Under the pieces are notes generated by a model. That model did no database searches. It was given only the letters and a program-made list of their open reading frames with translations, and was not told where the DNA came from. From Acidimicrobiales bacterium (lineage in GTDB: Bacteria > Actinomycetota > Acidimicrobiia > Acidimicrobiales > CADCSY01): a stretch of DNA of 64,000 bases. How positions within the stretch are numbered: position 1 is the first letter of the stretch; every line of letters begins with the position of its first letter. Of the stretch, positions 49,303-57,902 are shown in pieces. A program made the translations under genes and the position numbers. The stretch spans positions 36,207 to 100,206 of the forward strand of contig DATKDW010000017.1 in NCBI GenBank assembly GCA_035512495.1. Reading direction: 5' to 3'.

Positions 49303-51108
49303 ATGAGCTCGCCCACCCTTGTCACCGAAGCCTCCGATGTCGCCTGGGACCTGACCGACCTCCTCGAGGGGGTCGACGGCCCGCCCGAGCAGGCCGTCGA
49401 CGCCCTGCTCGACGACGCCGACCAGCGGGCCCAGGAGCTCGCCGCCCTCCGGGGACGGGTGGCCGAGCTCGACGGGCCCTCACTCGTGGCCCACATGACG
49501 GCGACGGCGGCGCTCCACGAGGTGGCTGGACGGGCCGCGTCCTACGCCTCGCTCCGCTACGCCGTCGACACCGCGGAGCCTGCCCTGGGGGCCCTGCAGC
49601 AGCGGGTCACCGAGCGGGTCAACGCCATCCAGACGGAGCTGCTGTTCTTCGACCTCGAGTGGGCGGCCCTGCCCGACGAGGCTGTCGCCGAGCTGCTCGA
49701 CACCGAGGGCATCGAGGCCTTCCGTCACCACCTTGAGCGCGTGCGGGCCACCCGCCCGTACCTCCTGACCGAGCCCGAGGAGCGGGTGCTCTCGGAGAAG
49801 TCGGTCACGGGGTCGTCGGCGTGGTCACGCCTGTTCGAGGAGCTCACGTCGGCCATCGAGGTCGACCTCGACGGGCAGTCGGCCACCCTCGGCGAAGCGC
49901 TGTCCCGCCTCCTGTCGAACGACGGGGAGGTGCGGCGCCGGGCTGCCGAGGCCGTCACGGCCGCCCTCGCCCCGGGACTGCGCACGCGGGCGTTCATCTA
50001 CAACACGCTGCTCCACGACAAGGCCGTCGACGACCGGCTCAGGGGGCTGCCGACGTGGGTCTCGAGCCGCAACATCGCCAACGAGGCCTCCGACGAGTCC
50101 GTCGAGGCCCTCGTGGCGGCGGTCCGGGGCCGCTACGACCTCCCGAAGCGGTGGTACGCCCTCAAGGCCCGGGTCCTCGGCGTCGAGCGCCTGGCCGATC
50201 ACGACCGCATGGCCAGCCTCGCCACCGACGATGGCCACGTGGGCTGGGACGAGGCCCGCTCGATCGTGCTCGACAGCTACGCCTCGTTCTCCCCCGAGAT
50301 GGCCGACGTTGCCCGGCGGTTCTTCGACGAGGGCTGGATCGACGCGCCGCCCCGCCGCGGCAAGCGGCCCGGGGCCTTCTGCTCCTACACCGTGCCGTCG
50401 GTGCACCCCTACGTGTTCCTGAACTACACCGCCACCCGCAACGATGTGCTCACCCTCGCCCACGAGCTGGGCCACGGCCTGCACGCCTGGATGGCGCGGG
50501 ACCAGGGTCCGTTCCACCAGTCGACGCCGCTCACCCTCGCCGAGACCGCCTCGGTGTTCGGCGAGACGGTCACCTTCGGCCGCCTGCTCGAGTCCTGCGA
50601 GACGCCCGACGCCCGCCTCGCCCTGCTGGCGGAGAACATCGAGGGCGGCATCGCCACGGTGTTCCGCCAGACGGCGATGAACCGCTTCGAGCACGCCGCC
50701 CACACCGCGCGCCGGACCGAGGGCGAGCTGTCGGTGGAACGCTTCGGTGAGCTGTGGGCCGAGTCGCAGGAGGAGATGCTCGGCGACACCGTCGAGATCA
50801 GCGAGGGCTACCGCACGTGGTGGTCGTACGTGCCCCACTTCATCGCGGTGCCGGGCTACGTCTACGCCTACGCCTACGGCCAGCTCCTCGCCCTCTCGGT
50901 CTACCGTCGCTACACGGAGCAGGGCGGCGACTTCGTGCCCCGCTACCTCCACCTCCTCTCGGCCGGCGGCTCGATGGCGCCCGAGGACCTCGGCCGCATC
51001 GTCGGGTGCGACCTCGCCGACCCGGAGTTCTGGGACGGTGGGCTCAGCATCATCGAGGAGCAGATCGACGCGGCCGAGACCGCCGCCCACGAGGCGGGCA
51101 GGCTGTGA
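49303..51108 (+). CDS. pepF: M3-family oligoendopeptidase F
   Basis: 601 residues. The catalytic zinc site is LAHELGHGLHAWMA (HExxH-type HELGH) with the downstream Glu in LTLAETASVFGE. The N-terminal part (WDLTDLLEG, VTERVNAIQTELLFFDLEW) is the oligoendopeptidase F helical region. It cuts peptides of roughly 7-17 residues in the cytoplasm. TAGAGT (49290-49295) lies 7 nt before the ATG at 49303, which fixes the start; longer readings run into the previous gene. Probably co-transcribed with the GT2 gene 16 bp downstream. Confidence 0.93.
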   Translation: MSSPTLVTEASDVAWDLTDLLEGVDGPPEQAVDALLDDADQRAQELAALRGRVAELDGPSLVAHMTATAALHEVAGRAASYASLRYAVDTAEPALGALQQRVTERVNAIQTELLFFDLEWAALPDEAVAELLDTEGIEAFRHHLERVRATRPYLLTEPEERVLSEKSVTGSSAWSRLFEELTSAIEVDLDGQSATLGEALSRLLSNDGEVRRRAAEAVTAALAPGLRTRAFIYNTLLHDKAVDDRLRGLPTWVSSRNIANEASDESVEALVAAVRGRYDLPKRWYALKARVLGVERLADHDRMASLATDDGHVGWDEARSIVLDSYASFSPEMADVARRFFDEGWIDAPPRRGKRPGAFCSYTVPSVHPYVFLNYTATRNDVLTLAHELGHGLHAWMARDQGPFHQSTPLTLAETASVFGETVTFGRLLESCETPDARLALLAENIEGGIATVFRQTAMNRFEHAAHTARRTEGELSVERFGELWAESQEEMLGDTVEISEGYRTWWSYVPHFIAVPGYVYAYAYGQLLALSVYRRYTEQGGDFVPRYLHLLSAGGSMAPEDLGRIVGCDLADPEFWDGGLSIIEEQIDAAETAAHEAGRL

Positions 51109-51124
51109 GCGGCGCGGGTCGGCG

Positions 51125-52009
51125 ATGGTGATCACCGCCGAGACGCTCACCGCCGTGATCGTCCACCGGCGCCAACCCGAGGCCTGCGTGCGCACGGGCC
51201 GCCTGCTGCTCGAGGAGGGCGTCGACCGCCTCATCGTGGTCGACAACGGCTCGGGTCCCGAGGCGCTTGCCGCCGTGGTGGCCGGGCTCCCGGCCGCCGA
51301 GGTGATCGACCTCGGCGCCAACGCCGGCTTCGGTCCCGGCGCCAACGCCGGCGTCCGCCGCTGGCTCGACGAGGGCCCGTCGGCGGGGGAGTGGGTGCTG
51401 GTCTGCCCTCACGACGCCACCCCCGAGCCCGGGTGCGTGGCCACGCTCGTCAAGGCGGCCGAGGCGCGTCCGCGCGCCGGCCTCGCCTGCGCCGAGTACG
51501 GCGACCACCACGAGCCCAAGGCCCGGCCCGTCGTCGACCCCTACCTCGGGGGGATCCTGGTGGCGACGGATCGCCGGCCGGGCTGGGAGGACGCCGGCCA
51601 CCCCCACGGGACCATGCTGCTCGCCCGCCGGGCCTGCCTCGAGGAGGTCGGCCTGTTCGACGAGCGCTACTTCGCCTACTGCGAGGAGGCCGACCTCGGG
51701 ATGCGCGCCCGCGAGGCCGGGTGGGAGGTCGGGATCGTGTGGGGGGCCATCGTGCGCAACCCCACCATGTCGTCGGAGACCGGGGTGCCCGAGTACCTGA
51801 TGCTGCGCAACACCCTGCTCCTGCTGCGGGAGCACTTCGGCGTGCGCCACGCCGCGTTCCTGTACCTGATCGCCGTCCTGTTCACCGTGCGGGGCGTGCT
51901 GGGCGGTCGCAAGACCCTCTACTGGGACCTGCGGGGCCGGCTCTTCGCCCTCCGCGACGCGCCGCTGGGCCGAGTGGGACCCCCACCGGCCGCCCTGCTC
52001 CGCAGCTAG
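51125..52009 (+). CDS. Family 2 glycosyltransferase (rhamnosyltransferase-like)
   Basis: 294 residues. GT2 fold with VIVHRRQPEAC, VVDNGSGPEAL, the NAGFGPGANAGVR block, HDATPEPGCVATL in place of a classical DxD, MLLARRACLEEVGLFDERYFAYCEEADLGMRAREAGW, and a C-terminal amphipathic region (TLLLLREHFGVRHAAFLYLIAVLFTV) likely to touch the membrane. This is the layout of WbbL/rhamnosyl-type enzymes for cell-wall glycans. The metal-binding position (HDA) is atypical. The start is 16 bp after pepF. Confidence 0.85.
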   Translation: MVITAETLTAVIVHRRQPEACVRTGRLLLEEGVDRLIVVDNGSGPEALAAVVAGLPAAEVIDLGANAGFGPGANAGVRRWLDEGPSAGEWVLVCPHDATPEPGCVATLVKAAEARPRAGLACAEYGDHHEPKARPVVDPYLGGILVATDRRPGWEDAGHPHGTMLLARRACLEEVGLFDERYFAYCEEADLGMRAREAGWEVGIVWGAIVRNPTMSSETGVPEYLMLRNTLLLLREHFGVRHAAFLYLIAVLFTVRGVLGGRKTLYWDLRGRLFALRDAPLGRVGPPPAALLRS

Positions 52010-52012
52010 CGG

Positions 52013-52184
52013 GCGGCGAGACGTCCTCTGGGCTCACGGGTCCAGCCTGCGGCGAGACGTCCCCTATGGGCTCACGGGTCCTGTCGCCGACGGGTCCTCC
52101 CGCCCTCCGCAAGCTCCGGGCGGGTCCCCCCATCGACGCCACCCGCTCGCTGCCGGTGTGCGGACTCGGCCTTCGGCCGAGGCG
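52013..52184 (+). repeat. 36-bp tandem repeat followed by structured 3' element, copy II
   Basis: GCGGCGAGACGTCC...GGGCTCACGGGTCC occurs twice with a 36-bp offset (from 52013 and 52049). From about 52070 the sequence is homologous to 26787-26907. P2 is CCCGCCC/GGGCGGG (52099-52105 with 52118-52124) around the loop TCCGCAAGCTCC; P3 is CCGC/GCGG (52143-52146 with 52160-52163); P4 is CTCGGCC-TTC-GGCCGAG (52165-52181). P1 is only weakly kept. It lies directly 3' of the GT2 gene, same sense. Confidence 0.7.
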
Positions 52185-52201
52185 ATGCCTATCGTGAGGG
52201 G

Positions 52202-52582
52202 ATGGCACGGACGACGATGATCTTTGGAGCGGTGCTCGTGGTGCTCGGCATCGTGGGCTACGTGGGCTCGGGCGCCGAGAGCCCGACCGCGCTCATCCCC
52301 GCGGTCGTGGGCGTGGTCCTGGCCGCCCTCGGGGCGGTGGGCCAGAGCGAGGACCGGCGCGCCCTCACCATGCACATCGCCGCCCTCGTGGCGCTGATCG
52401 GCTTCCTCGGCAGCGTCATGGGGCTCTTCTCGCTGCCGGAGCTGCTCCGCGGCGACGACCTCGACCGGCCGTGGGCGGTCGGCGTCCAGTCGGCCATGGC
52501 CTTCGTGCTGGCGCTGTACCTGGGGATGAGCGTCCGCTCCTTCATCGTCGCCCGCAAGGCCCGCGAGGCCGGCACCGCCTGA
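52202..52582 (+). CDS. Small four-helix membrane protein
   Basis: 126 residues with four hydrophobic segments (about 6-23, 29-46, 56-78, 90-113) and a basic C-terminal end (FIVARKAREAGTA), so both ends are probably cytoplasmic. Glycine-rich helices (GAVLVVLGIVGYVGSG). No family recognised. TATCGT (52190-52195) lies 6 nt before the ATG, overlapping a GAGGGG that could act as an RBS if the start is earlier. Confidence 0.7.
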   Translation: MARTTMIFGAVLVVLGIVGYVGSGAESPTALIPAVVGVVLAALGAVGQSEDRRALTMHIAALVALIGFLGSVMGLFSLPELLRGDDLDRPWAVGVQSAMAFVLALYLGMSVRSFIVARKAREAGTA

Positions 52583-52595
52583 GCCTGACCGCGGG

Positions 52596-53642
52596 TCAGG
52601 CGCCCCTGGTGGGGGAGGGTCGGCGGCGGCGCCAGGACTGGGCCAGGGCGGGCGGCTGCCAGCCGGCGTCGTCGACATGGACGTTGGTGCCGGGCGCGAC
52701 GATCTCGTCGATGCGGTCGAGGGTGGCGTCGTCGATGGTGACAGCGGCGCCCGCCAGCAGGTCGACGAGCTGGTCCATCGTGCGAGGGCCGATGATGGCC
52801 GCCGACACCGCCGGGTGGGCCACGACGAACGCCATGGCCAGGTGGGTGAGCGAGCAGCCCGCATCCTCCGCCACCCCGATGAGGTCCTCGACCAGGTCGA
52901 GCTTGCGGGCGTTGCCCGGCAGGGCGGGGTCGAAGCGCTGGGGCATCCGCCCGGCCCGGCCCTTCGAGAGGTCGATGTCGTGGCCCTTGCGGTACTTGCC
53001 CGTGAGCCAGCCGCCGCCGAGGGGGCTCCAGGGGATGACGCCCATGCCGAAGCGCTCGCACGTGGGCAGGACCGACCGCTCGATGCCGCGGGCGAAGATC
53101 GAGTACGGCGGCTGCTCGCACACGAAGCGCTCGCGGCCCCGTCGCTCGGCCACCCACTGCGCCTCCACGATCTCCTCCGCAGGGAAGGTGGAGGAGCCGA
53201 TGGCGCGGACCTTGCCCTGGTGGACGAGGTCGCTGAGCGCCCCGAGGGTCTCGTCGATGTCGGTGGCGGGGTCGGGGCGGTGCACCTGGTACAGGTCGAT
53301 CCAGTCGGTCCGCAGCCGTCGCAGGCTGTGCTCGACCTCGGCGATGATCCAGCGTCGGGAGTTCCCGCGGCGGTTGGGGTCCTCGCCCATGGCGCCGTGG
53401 AACTTGGTCGCCAGCACCACGTCGTCGCGGCGGCCCTCGAGCGCCTTGCCCACGATCTCCTCGGACTCTCCGCCGGAGTAGACGTCGGCAGTGTCGATGA
53501 AGTTGATGCCGCCGTCGAGGGCGGCGTGGATGACGCGGATCGACTCGTCGTGGTCGCGCTCGCCCCAGACCCCGAACATCATCGCTCCGAGGCAGTAGGG
53601 GCTGACCTTGATGCCGGTGGTGCCGAGGGTTCGCATGCGCAT
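52596..53642 (-). CDS. Aldo/keto reductase
   Basis: 348 residues of TIM barrel. The AKR residues are visible: FIDTADVYSGGESEEIVGKAL (Asp, Tyr), LATKFHG (Lys) and DLYQVHRPDPATDIDET (His). WSPLGGGWLTGKY and the C-terminal AHPAVSAAIIGPRTMDQL complete the YajO/Tas-like subgroup. NADPH-dependent reductase of an unknown carbonyl. TATGGT (53654-53649) is 6 nt before the ATG at 53642, which settles between that and ATG 53636. Convergent with the small membrane gene and divergent from the SDR. Confidence 0.9.
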   Translation of the reverse strand: MRMRTLGTTGIKVSPYCLGAMMFGVWGERDHDESIRVIHAALDGGINFIDTADVYSGGESEEIVGKALEGRRDDVVLATKFHGAMGEDPNRRGNSRRWIIAEVEHSLRRLRTDWIDLYQVHRPDPATDIDETLGALSDLVHQGKVRAIGSSTFPAEEIVEAQWVAERRGRERFVCEQPPYSIFARGIERSVLPTCERFGMGVIPWSPLGGGWLTGKYRKGHDIDLSKGRAGRMPQRFDPALPGNARKLDLVEDLIGVAEDAGCSLTHLAMAFVVAHPAVSAAIIGPRTMDQLVDLLAGAAVTIDDATLDRIDEIVAPGTNVHVDDAGWQPPALAQSWRRRRPSPTRGA

Positions 53643-53748
53643 GCTCCGACCATAGGCCCGCGACTGGCGTCTCGACGCCGGTGCTGCGCGTGGCAGGATG
53701 CTCGGCACAGTCCAGGAGAAGTCCTACGAGCGCGAAGAGGGGGCCGGG

Positions 53749-54666
53749 ATGGCCGGAGTGTGTGAGGGTCGGATCGTCGTGATCACGGGGGCCGGGCGCG
53801 GGATCGGCCGCTGCCACGCCCTGGAGTACGCCCGCCAGGGCGCCACGGTGGTCGTCAACGACCTCGGTGCCGAGGTCGACGGCAGCGGCGGCTCCACGGG
53901 CCCCGCCGGCGAGGTGGTCGAGGAGATCCGCGGCATGGGTGGCGAGGCCGTGGCCAACGGTGACGACGTCTCCGACTGGGAGGGCGCCCAGCGCCTCATC
54001 AACACCGCCATCGAGTCCTTCGGCGGCCTCGACGTGCTCGTGAACAACGCCGGGATCCTGCGCGACCGCATGCTCGTCAACATGACGATCGATGAGTGGG
54101 ACGCCGTGATCAAGGTCCACCTCCGGGGCACCTTCGCCCCCACCAAGTGGGCGGCCGCCTACTGGCGGGAGCGCTCCAAGGCCGGCGAGACCAACGACGC
54201 CCGCGTCATCAACACCACCTCGCCCTCGGGCATCTACGGCAACGTGGGCCAGGCCAACTACGGCGCCGCCAAGGCCGGCATCGCCAGCTTCAGCGTGATC
54301 ACCGCCATGGAGCTCGGCCGCTACGGCGTCACCGTCAACGCCATCGCACCGGCGGCCCTCACCCGCATGACCGAGAACCTCGGGATGGGCGCCCGGGCTG
54401 CCGAGCGCAAGCCGGAGGAGTTCGACGCCATGGCCCCCGAGAACATCTCGCCGTTGGTCGTCTGGCTCGGCTCCACGGAGTCGGCGGAGATCACGGGCCG
54501 GGTGTTCAACGTCGTCGGCGGCCGCATCAGCGTCGCCGAGGGCTGGGCCGCCGGACCCACCGCCGACAAGGCCGACCGCTGGGACGTCGCCGAGCTCGGC
54601 GGCATCATCCCCGACCTCGTGGCCAAAGCAGCCAAGAACGCCAACATGCAAGGCCGCCGAGACTGA
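53749..54666 (+). CDS. MFE-2-like short-chain dehydrogenase (3-hydroxyacyl-CoA type)
   Basis: 305 residues. TGAGRGIGRCHALEYARQGATVVVNDLGAEVDGSGG, followed by VVEEIRGMGGEAVANGDDVSD, is the distinctive N-terminus of the (3R)-hydroxyacyl-CoA dehydrogenase domain of multifunctional enzyme 2. The catalytic SGIYGNVGQANYGAAKAG has Y-x3-K. Probable role: oxidation of a hydroxyacyl-CoA in fatty-acid or steroid side-chain breakdown, in keeping with the acyl-CoA dehydrogenase nearby. The start has GAGGGGG upstream and a leader of about 40 nt. Confidence 0.87.
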   Translation: MAGVCEGRIVVITGAGRGIGRCHALEYARQGATVVVNDLGAEVDGSGGSTGPAGEVVEEIRGMGGEAVANGDDVSDWEGAQRLINTAIESFGGLDVLVNNAGILRDRMLVNMTIDEWDAVIKVHLRGTFAPTKWAAAYWRERSKAGETNDARVINTTSPSGIYGNVGQANYGAAKAGIASFSVITAMELGRYGVTVNAIAPAALTRMTENLGMGARAAERKPEEFDAMAPENISPLVVWLGSTESAEITGRVFNVVGGRISVAEGWAAGPTADKADRWDVAELGGIIPDLVAKAAKNANMQGRRD

Positions 54667-54676
54667 CTCCGCAAAA

Positions 54677-54922
54677 GGAGAGAGCAGCGAGACGCGCGCC
54701 AGCGGCGTCGCCCGCAGAGCCAGTCGCCGCCCACAGGCGAGTGGGTGGCACCGAGGGGAGGGACCCGCCGCCCCCAAATGGAGAGAGCAGCGAGACACGC
54801 GCCAGCGGCGTCGCCCGCAGAGCCAGCTGTCGCCCACAGGCGAGTGGGTGGCACCGAGGGGAGGGACCCGCCGCCGGAGCTTGCGGAGGCGGTGGGAGGG
54901 GACCACCTCGGTGACAGGCCCC
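54677..54922 (-). repeat. Structured 3'-end element, copy III, with 103-bp tandem duplication
   Basis: On the minus strand this follows the gene 54950-55360. P1 CCGAGG/CCTCGG (plus-strand 54906-54911 with 54854-54859); P2 CCCGCCGCC/GGCGGTGGG (54867-54875 with 54888-54896) around the loop TCCGCAAGCTCC read on the minus strand; P3 CCCAC/GTGGG (54833-54837 with 54844-54848). The distal part (P3 and flanks) is repeated with a 103-bp offset at 54677-54772 and 54780-54875. The whole 283-bp gap between the SDR and the membrane gene is occupied by this element; no gene lies in it. Confidence 0.72.
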
Positions 54923-54949
54923 ACTCGCCTCTCGAAGCACGCAAGCTGC

Positions 54950-55360
54950 TCAGCGGGCGCTGCCGCGACCCAGCGAGAGCGCCTGCGACAGCTGGAAGAC
55001 CGCGAGGCCGAAGATGGCGACGCCGAGGGGGATGTGCCAGGCGGCAGCTGCGAGGGTGGTGCGCCCGGTGTAGCCGAGGCCGATCTGCGCGGTCACCGCC
55101 ACCACGAGCACTGCCGACACCCCGATGGCCACCTTGTCGGCGCGGGCGACGATGGCCACCACGAGGGCACCGACGGCGACGAGGTACGAGACGTTGCCCA
55201 CCACGCCGTGGAGGACGATGTCGATGTCGCCGAAGAGCACATCGGAGCGCCCGGCCATCCAGGCCTGGACCAGCACCAGGACGGCGAAGAGCCCGGCGAG
55301 GGCGCGGTAGCCGGCGAGCAGCTTGGCCTGGGAGGCGACGGGGGAGGTGGCATCGGCCAT
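54950..55360 (-). CDS. Four-helix membrane protein
   Basis: 136 residues with four hydrophobic segments (about 15-33, 45-68, 74-95, 103-125). His residues lie at the starts of helices 2 and 4 (VLHGVVGN, AAWHIPLGV), which would suit heme or quinone contact. It resembles DUF6220-type small membrane proteins; not certain. ATG 55360 is preferred over 55369 because CAGGAT lies 7 nt before it. It ends in the 3' element copy III. Confidence 0.68.
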   Translation of the reverse strand: MADATSPVASQAKLLAGYRALAGLFAVLVLVQAWMAGRSDVLFGDIDIVLHGVVGNVSYLVAVGALVVAIVARADKVAIGVSAVLVVAVTAQIGLGYTGRTTLAAAAWHIPLGVAIFGLAVFQLSQALSLGRGSAR

Positions 55361-55393
55361 GGGTGCCATCCTGCCCCGCCGGCCGCGGCGGGG

Positions 55394-56044
55394 CTACCAG
55401 CCCCGGTCGACCCACTCCTGGAGGTGGGGGCGCTCGGTCCCGATGGTGGTGTCGTCGCCATGGCCGGGGAGCACGAGCGTCTCGGGCGGGAGGGTGAAGA
55501 GCCTCCGGTCGATCTGCTCGATGATCGTGGCGAAGCGGGCCGGGTCCTTCTCGGTGTTGCCGGGCCCGCCCGGGAAGAGCGTGTCGCCGCTGAAGAGGAG
55601 GGGTGAGCCCTCGAGCCGGAAGCACATCGAGCCGGGTGTGTGGCCCGGCGTGTGGATGGTGTGGAGCCGGAGCCGGCCGACCTCCACCACCGAGTCGTCC
55701 TCGAGGATGTCGTCGTACGACGGGAGCATCCCGGCGTCGTCGGCGGTGACGGCTACCCGGTAGCCCGCCTCGCGGACCGCCGGCACGGCCTGGATGTGGT
55801 CCCAGTGGCCATGGGTCTCGAGCACGGAGCGCACGCCGAGGTCGCGGCAGAGCTCGAGCAGGAGCTCGTGCTCGTTGGCGGCGTCGAGGAGCACGGCGTC
55901 GCCGGTGGCCTTGCAGCGCAGGACGAAGACGTTGTTCTCGAAGGGCCCGACCACCACCTTGTGCACCTCGGCCTGGCCGTCCTCGTAGTGCAGGGTGGCG
56001 CCCCCGCCGCCCCCGGCGCCGGTGTTCTTCTGGTTCTTGGCCAT
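55394..56044 (-). CDS. Metallo-beta-lactamase-fold hydrolase (glyoxalase II-like)
   Basis: 216 residues. The metal motif is THGHWDHIQAV (a variant of HxHxDH with Trp), with PGHTPGSMCF and SGDTLFPGGPG, and the last His in LPGHGDDTTIG. This pattern fits the glyoxalase II/YcbL branch, thioester or related hydrolases. A flexible Gly-rich start (AKNQKNTGAGGGGGA) precedes the fold. GGAGGGGG lies about 10 nt before the ATG. Divergent from the acyl-CoA dehydrogenase, with two dyads between them. Confidence 0.88.
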   Translation of the reverse strand: MAKNQKNTGAGGGGGATLHYEDGQAEVHKVVVGPFENNVFVLRCKATGDAVLLDAANEHELLLELCRDLGVRSVLETHGHWDHIQAVPAVREAGYRVAVTADDAGMLPSYDDILEDDSVVEVGRLRLHTIHTPGHTPGSMCFRLEGSPLLFSGDTLFPGGPGNTEKDPARFATIIEQIDRRLFTLPPETLVLPGHGDDTTIGTERPHLQEWVDRGW

Positions 56045-56065
56045 GTCGTGGGTCCCCCTCCGGAC

Positions 56066-56116
56066 TTGACCCGTGGGTCAGGTGGCTTCTTGACTGTGCG
56101 GTCTAGTAAACAGTGA
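56066..56116. promoter_or_regulatory. Two operator-like dyads in the MBL-fadE divergent region
   Basis: TGACCC-GT-GGGTCA (56067-56080) is a perfect 6-bp dyad. TGACTGT-N12-ACAGTGA (56091-56116) is a 6-of-7 dyad with lower GC than anything around it (TCTAGTAAACAGTGAAC). Regulators of the TetR/FadR kind often bind such sites before acyl-CoA dehydrogenase genes; which family applies here is not shown. Confidence 0.5.
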
Positions 56117-56159
56117 ACAACCGCCAGACCTACCAACGAGCCACACAGGGGGCCCTCAG

Positions 56160-57275
56160 GTGAACTTCGCCTTCTCCGAGGAGCAGGAAGAGCTCCGCAA
56201 GACCGTCCGAGCGTTCCTCGAGAGCAAGTCCAGTGAGGCCGAGGTCCGTCGGCTCATGGAGACCGAGGAAGGCTACGACACCGCCGTCTGGAAGCAGATG
56301 GGCGAGCAGTTGGGCCTCCAGGGCCTCCACATCCCCGAGGAGTTCGGGGGCTCGGGCTACACCTACGTCGAGCTCATCGTCGTGCTCGAGGAGATGGGCC
56401 GCCGCCTGCTGGCGGCGCCGTACTTCTCCACCGTCGTCCTCGCCGCCAACGCGCTGATCCACTCCGGCGACGACGCCGCCAAGAAGGAGCACCTCCCCGG
56501 CATCGCCGCCGGCGAGACCATCGCCACCCTCGCCTTCACCGAGGAGAGCGGGCGCTGGGACGAGGAGGGCATCACCATGCAGGCGGCCAAGGGTGGCGAC
56601 GGCCACACCCTCTCGGGCACCAAGACCTTCGTGCTCGACGGCCACGTCGCCGACCTGATCATCGTGGCGGCCCGCACCGACGCCGGCGTCAGCCTCTTCT
56701 CGGTCGCCGCCGACGCCGCCGGGCTCACCCGCACCCCGCTGGCCACCATGGACCAGACCCGCAAGCAGGCCCGCCTCGACTTCGACGGCACCCCGGCCAC
56801 CCTCATCGGCACCGACGGTGGCGGCTGGGATGTGCTCTCGACGGTGCTCGACCTCGCCGCGGTCGGCCTCGCCGCCGAGCAGGTCGGTGGCGCCCAGCTG
56901 TGCCTCGAGATGGCGGTGCAGTACGCCAAGGACCGCGTGCAGTTCGGCCGGCCCATCGGCTCGTTCCAGGCCATCAAGCACAAGTGCGCCGACATGCTCC
57001 TCGAGGTCGAGTCGGCCAAGTCGGCCGCCTACTACGCCGGGTGGTGCGCGGCGGAGATGAACGACGAGCTGCCCTCGGTCGCCAGCCTGGCCAAGGCCTA
57101 CTGCTCCGAGGCGTACTTCCACGCAACCGCCGAGAACATCCAGATCCACGGCGGCATCGGCTTCACCTGGGAGCACCCGGCCCACCTGTACTTCAAGCGG
57201 GCCAAGTCGTCCGAGCTGCTGTTCGGCGACCCCACCTACCACCGCGAGCAGCTGGCCCAGCGCATCGGGATCTGA
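56160..57275 (+). CDS. fadE: Acyl-CoA dehydrogenase, short FadE type
   Basis: 371 residues. ACAD fold with NFAFSEEQEELRKTVRAFLESK, EFGGSGYTYVELIVVLEEMGRRLL, FTEESGRWDEEG, and the C-terminal AVQYAKDRVQFGRPIGSFQAIKHKCADML then NIQIHGGIGFTWEHPAHLYFKRAKSSELLFGD. The type resembles subunits of steroid or medium-chain dehydrogenases that may work as heteromers; the catalytic Glu cannot be placed with confidence. GTG start after an AGGGGG. Ends in a 13-bp terminator. Likely regulated from the dyads at 56066-56116. Confidence 0.9.
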   Translation: MNFAFSEEQEELRKTVRAFLESKSSEAEVRRLMETEEGYDTAVWKQMGEQLGLQGLHIPEEFGGSGYTYVELIVVLEEMGRRLLAAPYFSTVVLAANALIHSGDDAAKKEHLPGIAAGETIATLAFTEESGRWDEEGITMQAAKGGDGHTLSGTKTFVLDGHVADLIIVAARTDAGVSLFSVAADAAGLTRTPLATMDQTRKQARLDFDGTPATLIGTDGGGWDVLSTVLDLAAVGLAAEQVGGAQLCLEMAVQYAKDRVQFGRPIGSFQAIKHKCADMLLEVESAKSAAYYAGWCAAEMNDELPSVASLAKAYCSEAYFHATAENIQIHGGIGFTWEHPAHLYFKRAKSSELLFGDPTYHREQLAQRIGI

Positions 57276-57312
57276 TCCCGAGCCGAGCCCGGCTCACCGC
57301 AGCGGACCGACG

Positions 57313-57340
57313 ACGAGCCCCCGCCCCGGCGGGGGCTCGT
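57313..57340 (+). terminator. Rho-independent-type terminator of fadE
   Basis: ACGAGCCCCCGCC-CC-GGCGGGGGCTCGT: a perfect 13-bp stem with a two-base loop, 37 bp after the fadE stop. Only a short T-containing run follows. Confidence 0.82.
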
Positions 57341-57392
57341 TCGCGCACCCCCGCTCGTCGGCGCCCGTCGCGGGCCTCGGTACCATCAGGCG

Positions 57393-57842
57393 ATGGTGCT
57401 GCTCTGGGTCGTGGTCGCCCTCGCCGTGGTCTTCGTGATCGCCGCAGTGGTCATCGGGCGCGAGGCGGGCCGTCTCCGGGGCGAGGCACCCCGGCCGGTG
57501 TTCGACCTCGAGGAGGCCACCGACTGGGTGGCGGCCAACCTCCCATTCGAGGTCGCGGCCGAGCTCACCCACGACGACGTCCGCCGGATCCTGGGGTGGA
57601 ACCTCGAGTTCTTCCGATCGCGGGGGGTGACCTCCAACGGCGACGACCCCGACATCGGTCGCACGCACGTGGTGGTGGCCGGCTCCGAGACCGTTGCCTT
57701 CGTGGTCGACCAGGCGAGGGAGGCCGACTGCACCTACACCGCCCCGCAGGTCCTCGCTGTGCTCGACGCCCAGCTGGCGTACTTCGAGGCGATCGGCGCC
57801 CTCGGGCCGGCCCCCGACGACGGCGCCCCGCCTCGAAAGTGA
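57393..57842 (+). CDS. Conserved membrane-anchored protein of unknown function
   Basis: 149 residues. One N-terminal membrane segment (LLWVVVALAVVFVIAAVVI) is followed by a soluble domain of about 110 residues (DLEEATDWVAANLPFEVAAELTHDDVRRILGWNLEFFRSRG, then YTAPQVLAVLDAQLAYFEAIGALG). The soluble part looks helical and I believe it is conserved in actinobacteria, without a known role. TACCAT (57381-57386) is 6 nt before the ATG, so it is leaderless. Confidence 0.7.
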   Translation: MVLLWVVVALAVVFVIAAVVIGREAGRLRGEAPRPVFDLEEATDWVAANLPFEVAAELTHDDVRRILGWNLEFFRSRGVTSNGDDPDIGRTHVVVAGSETVAFVVDQAREADCTYTAPQVLAVLDAQLAYFEAIGALGPAPDDGAPPRK

Positions 57843-57902
57843 CATCGCGCCGCGGCTTCGACTCGCTACCATCTCCGTCACCAGAGAGAGGAGGTGGTCC
57901 AG

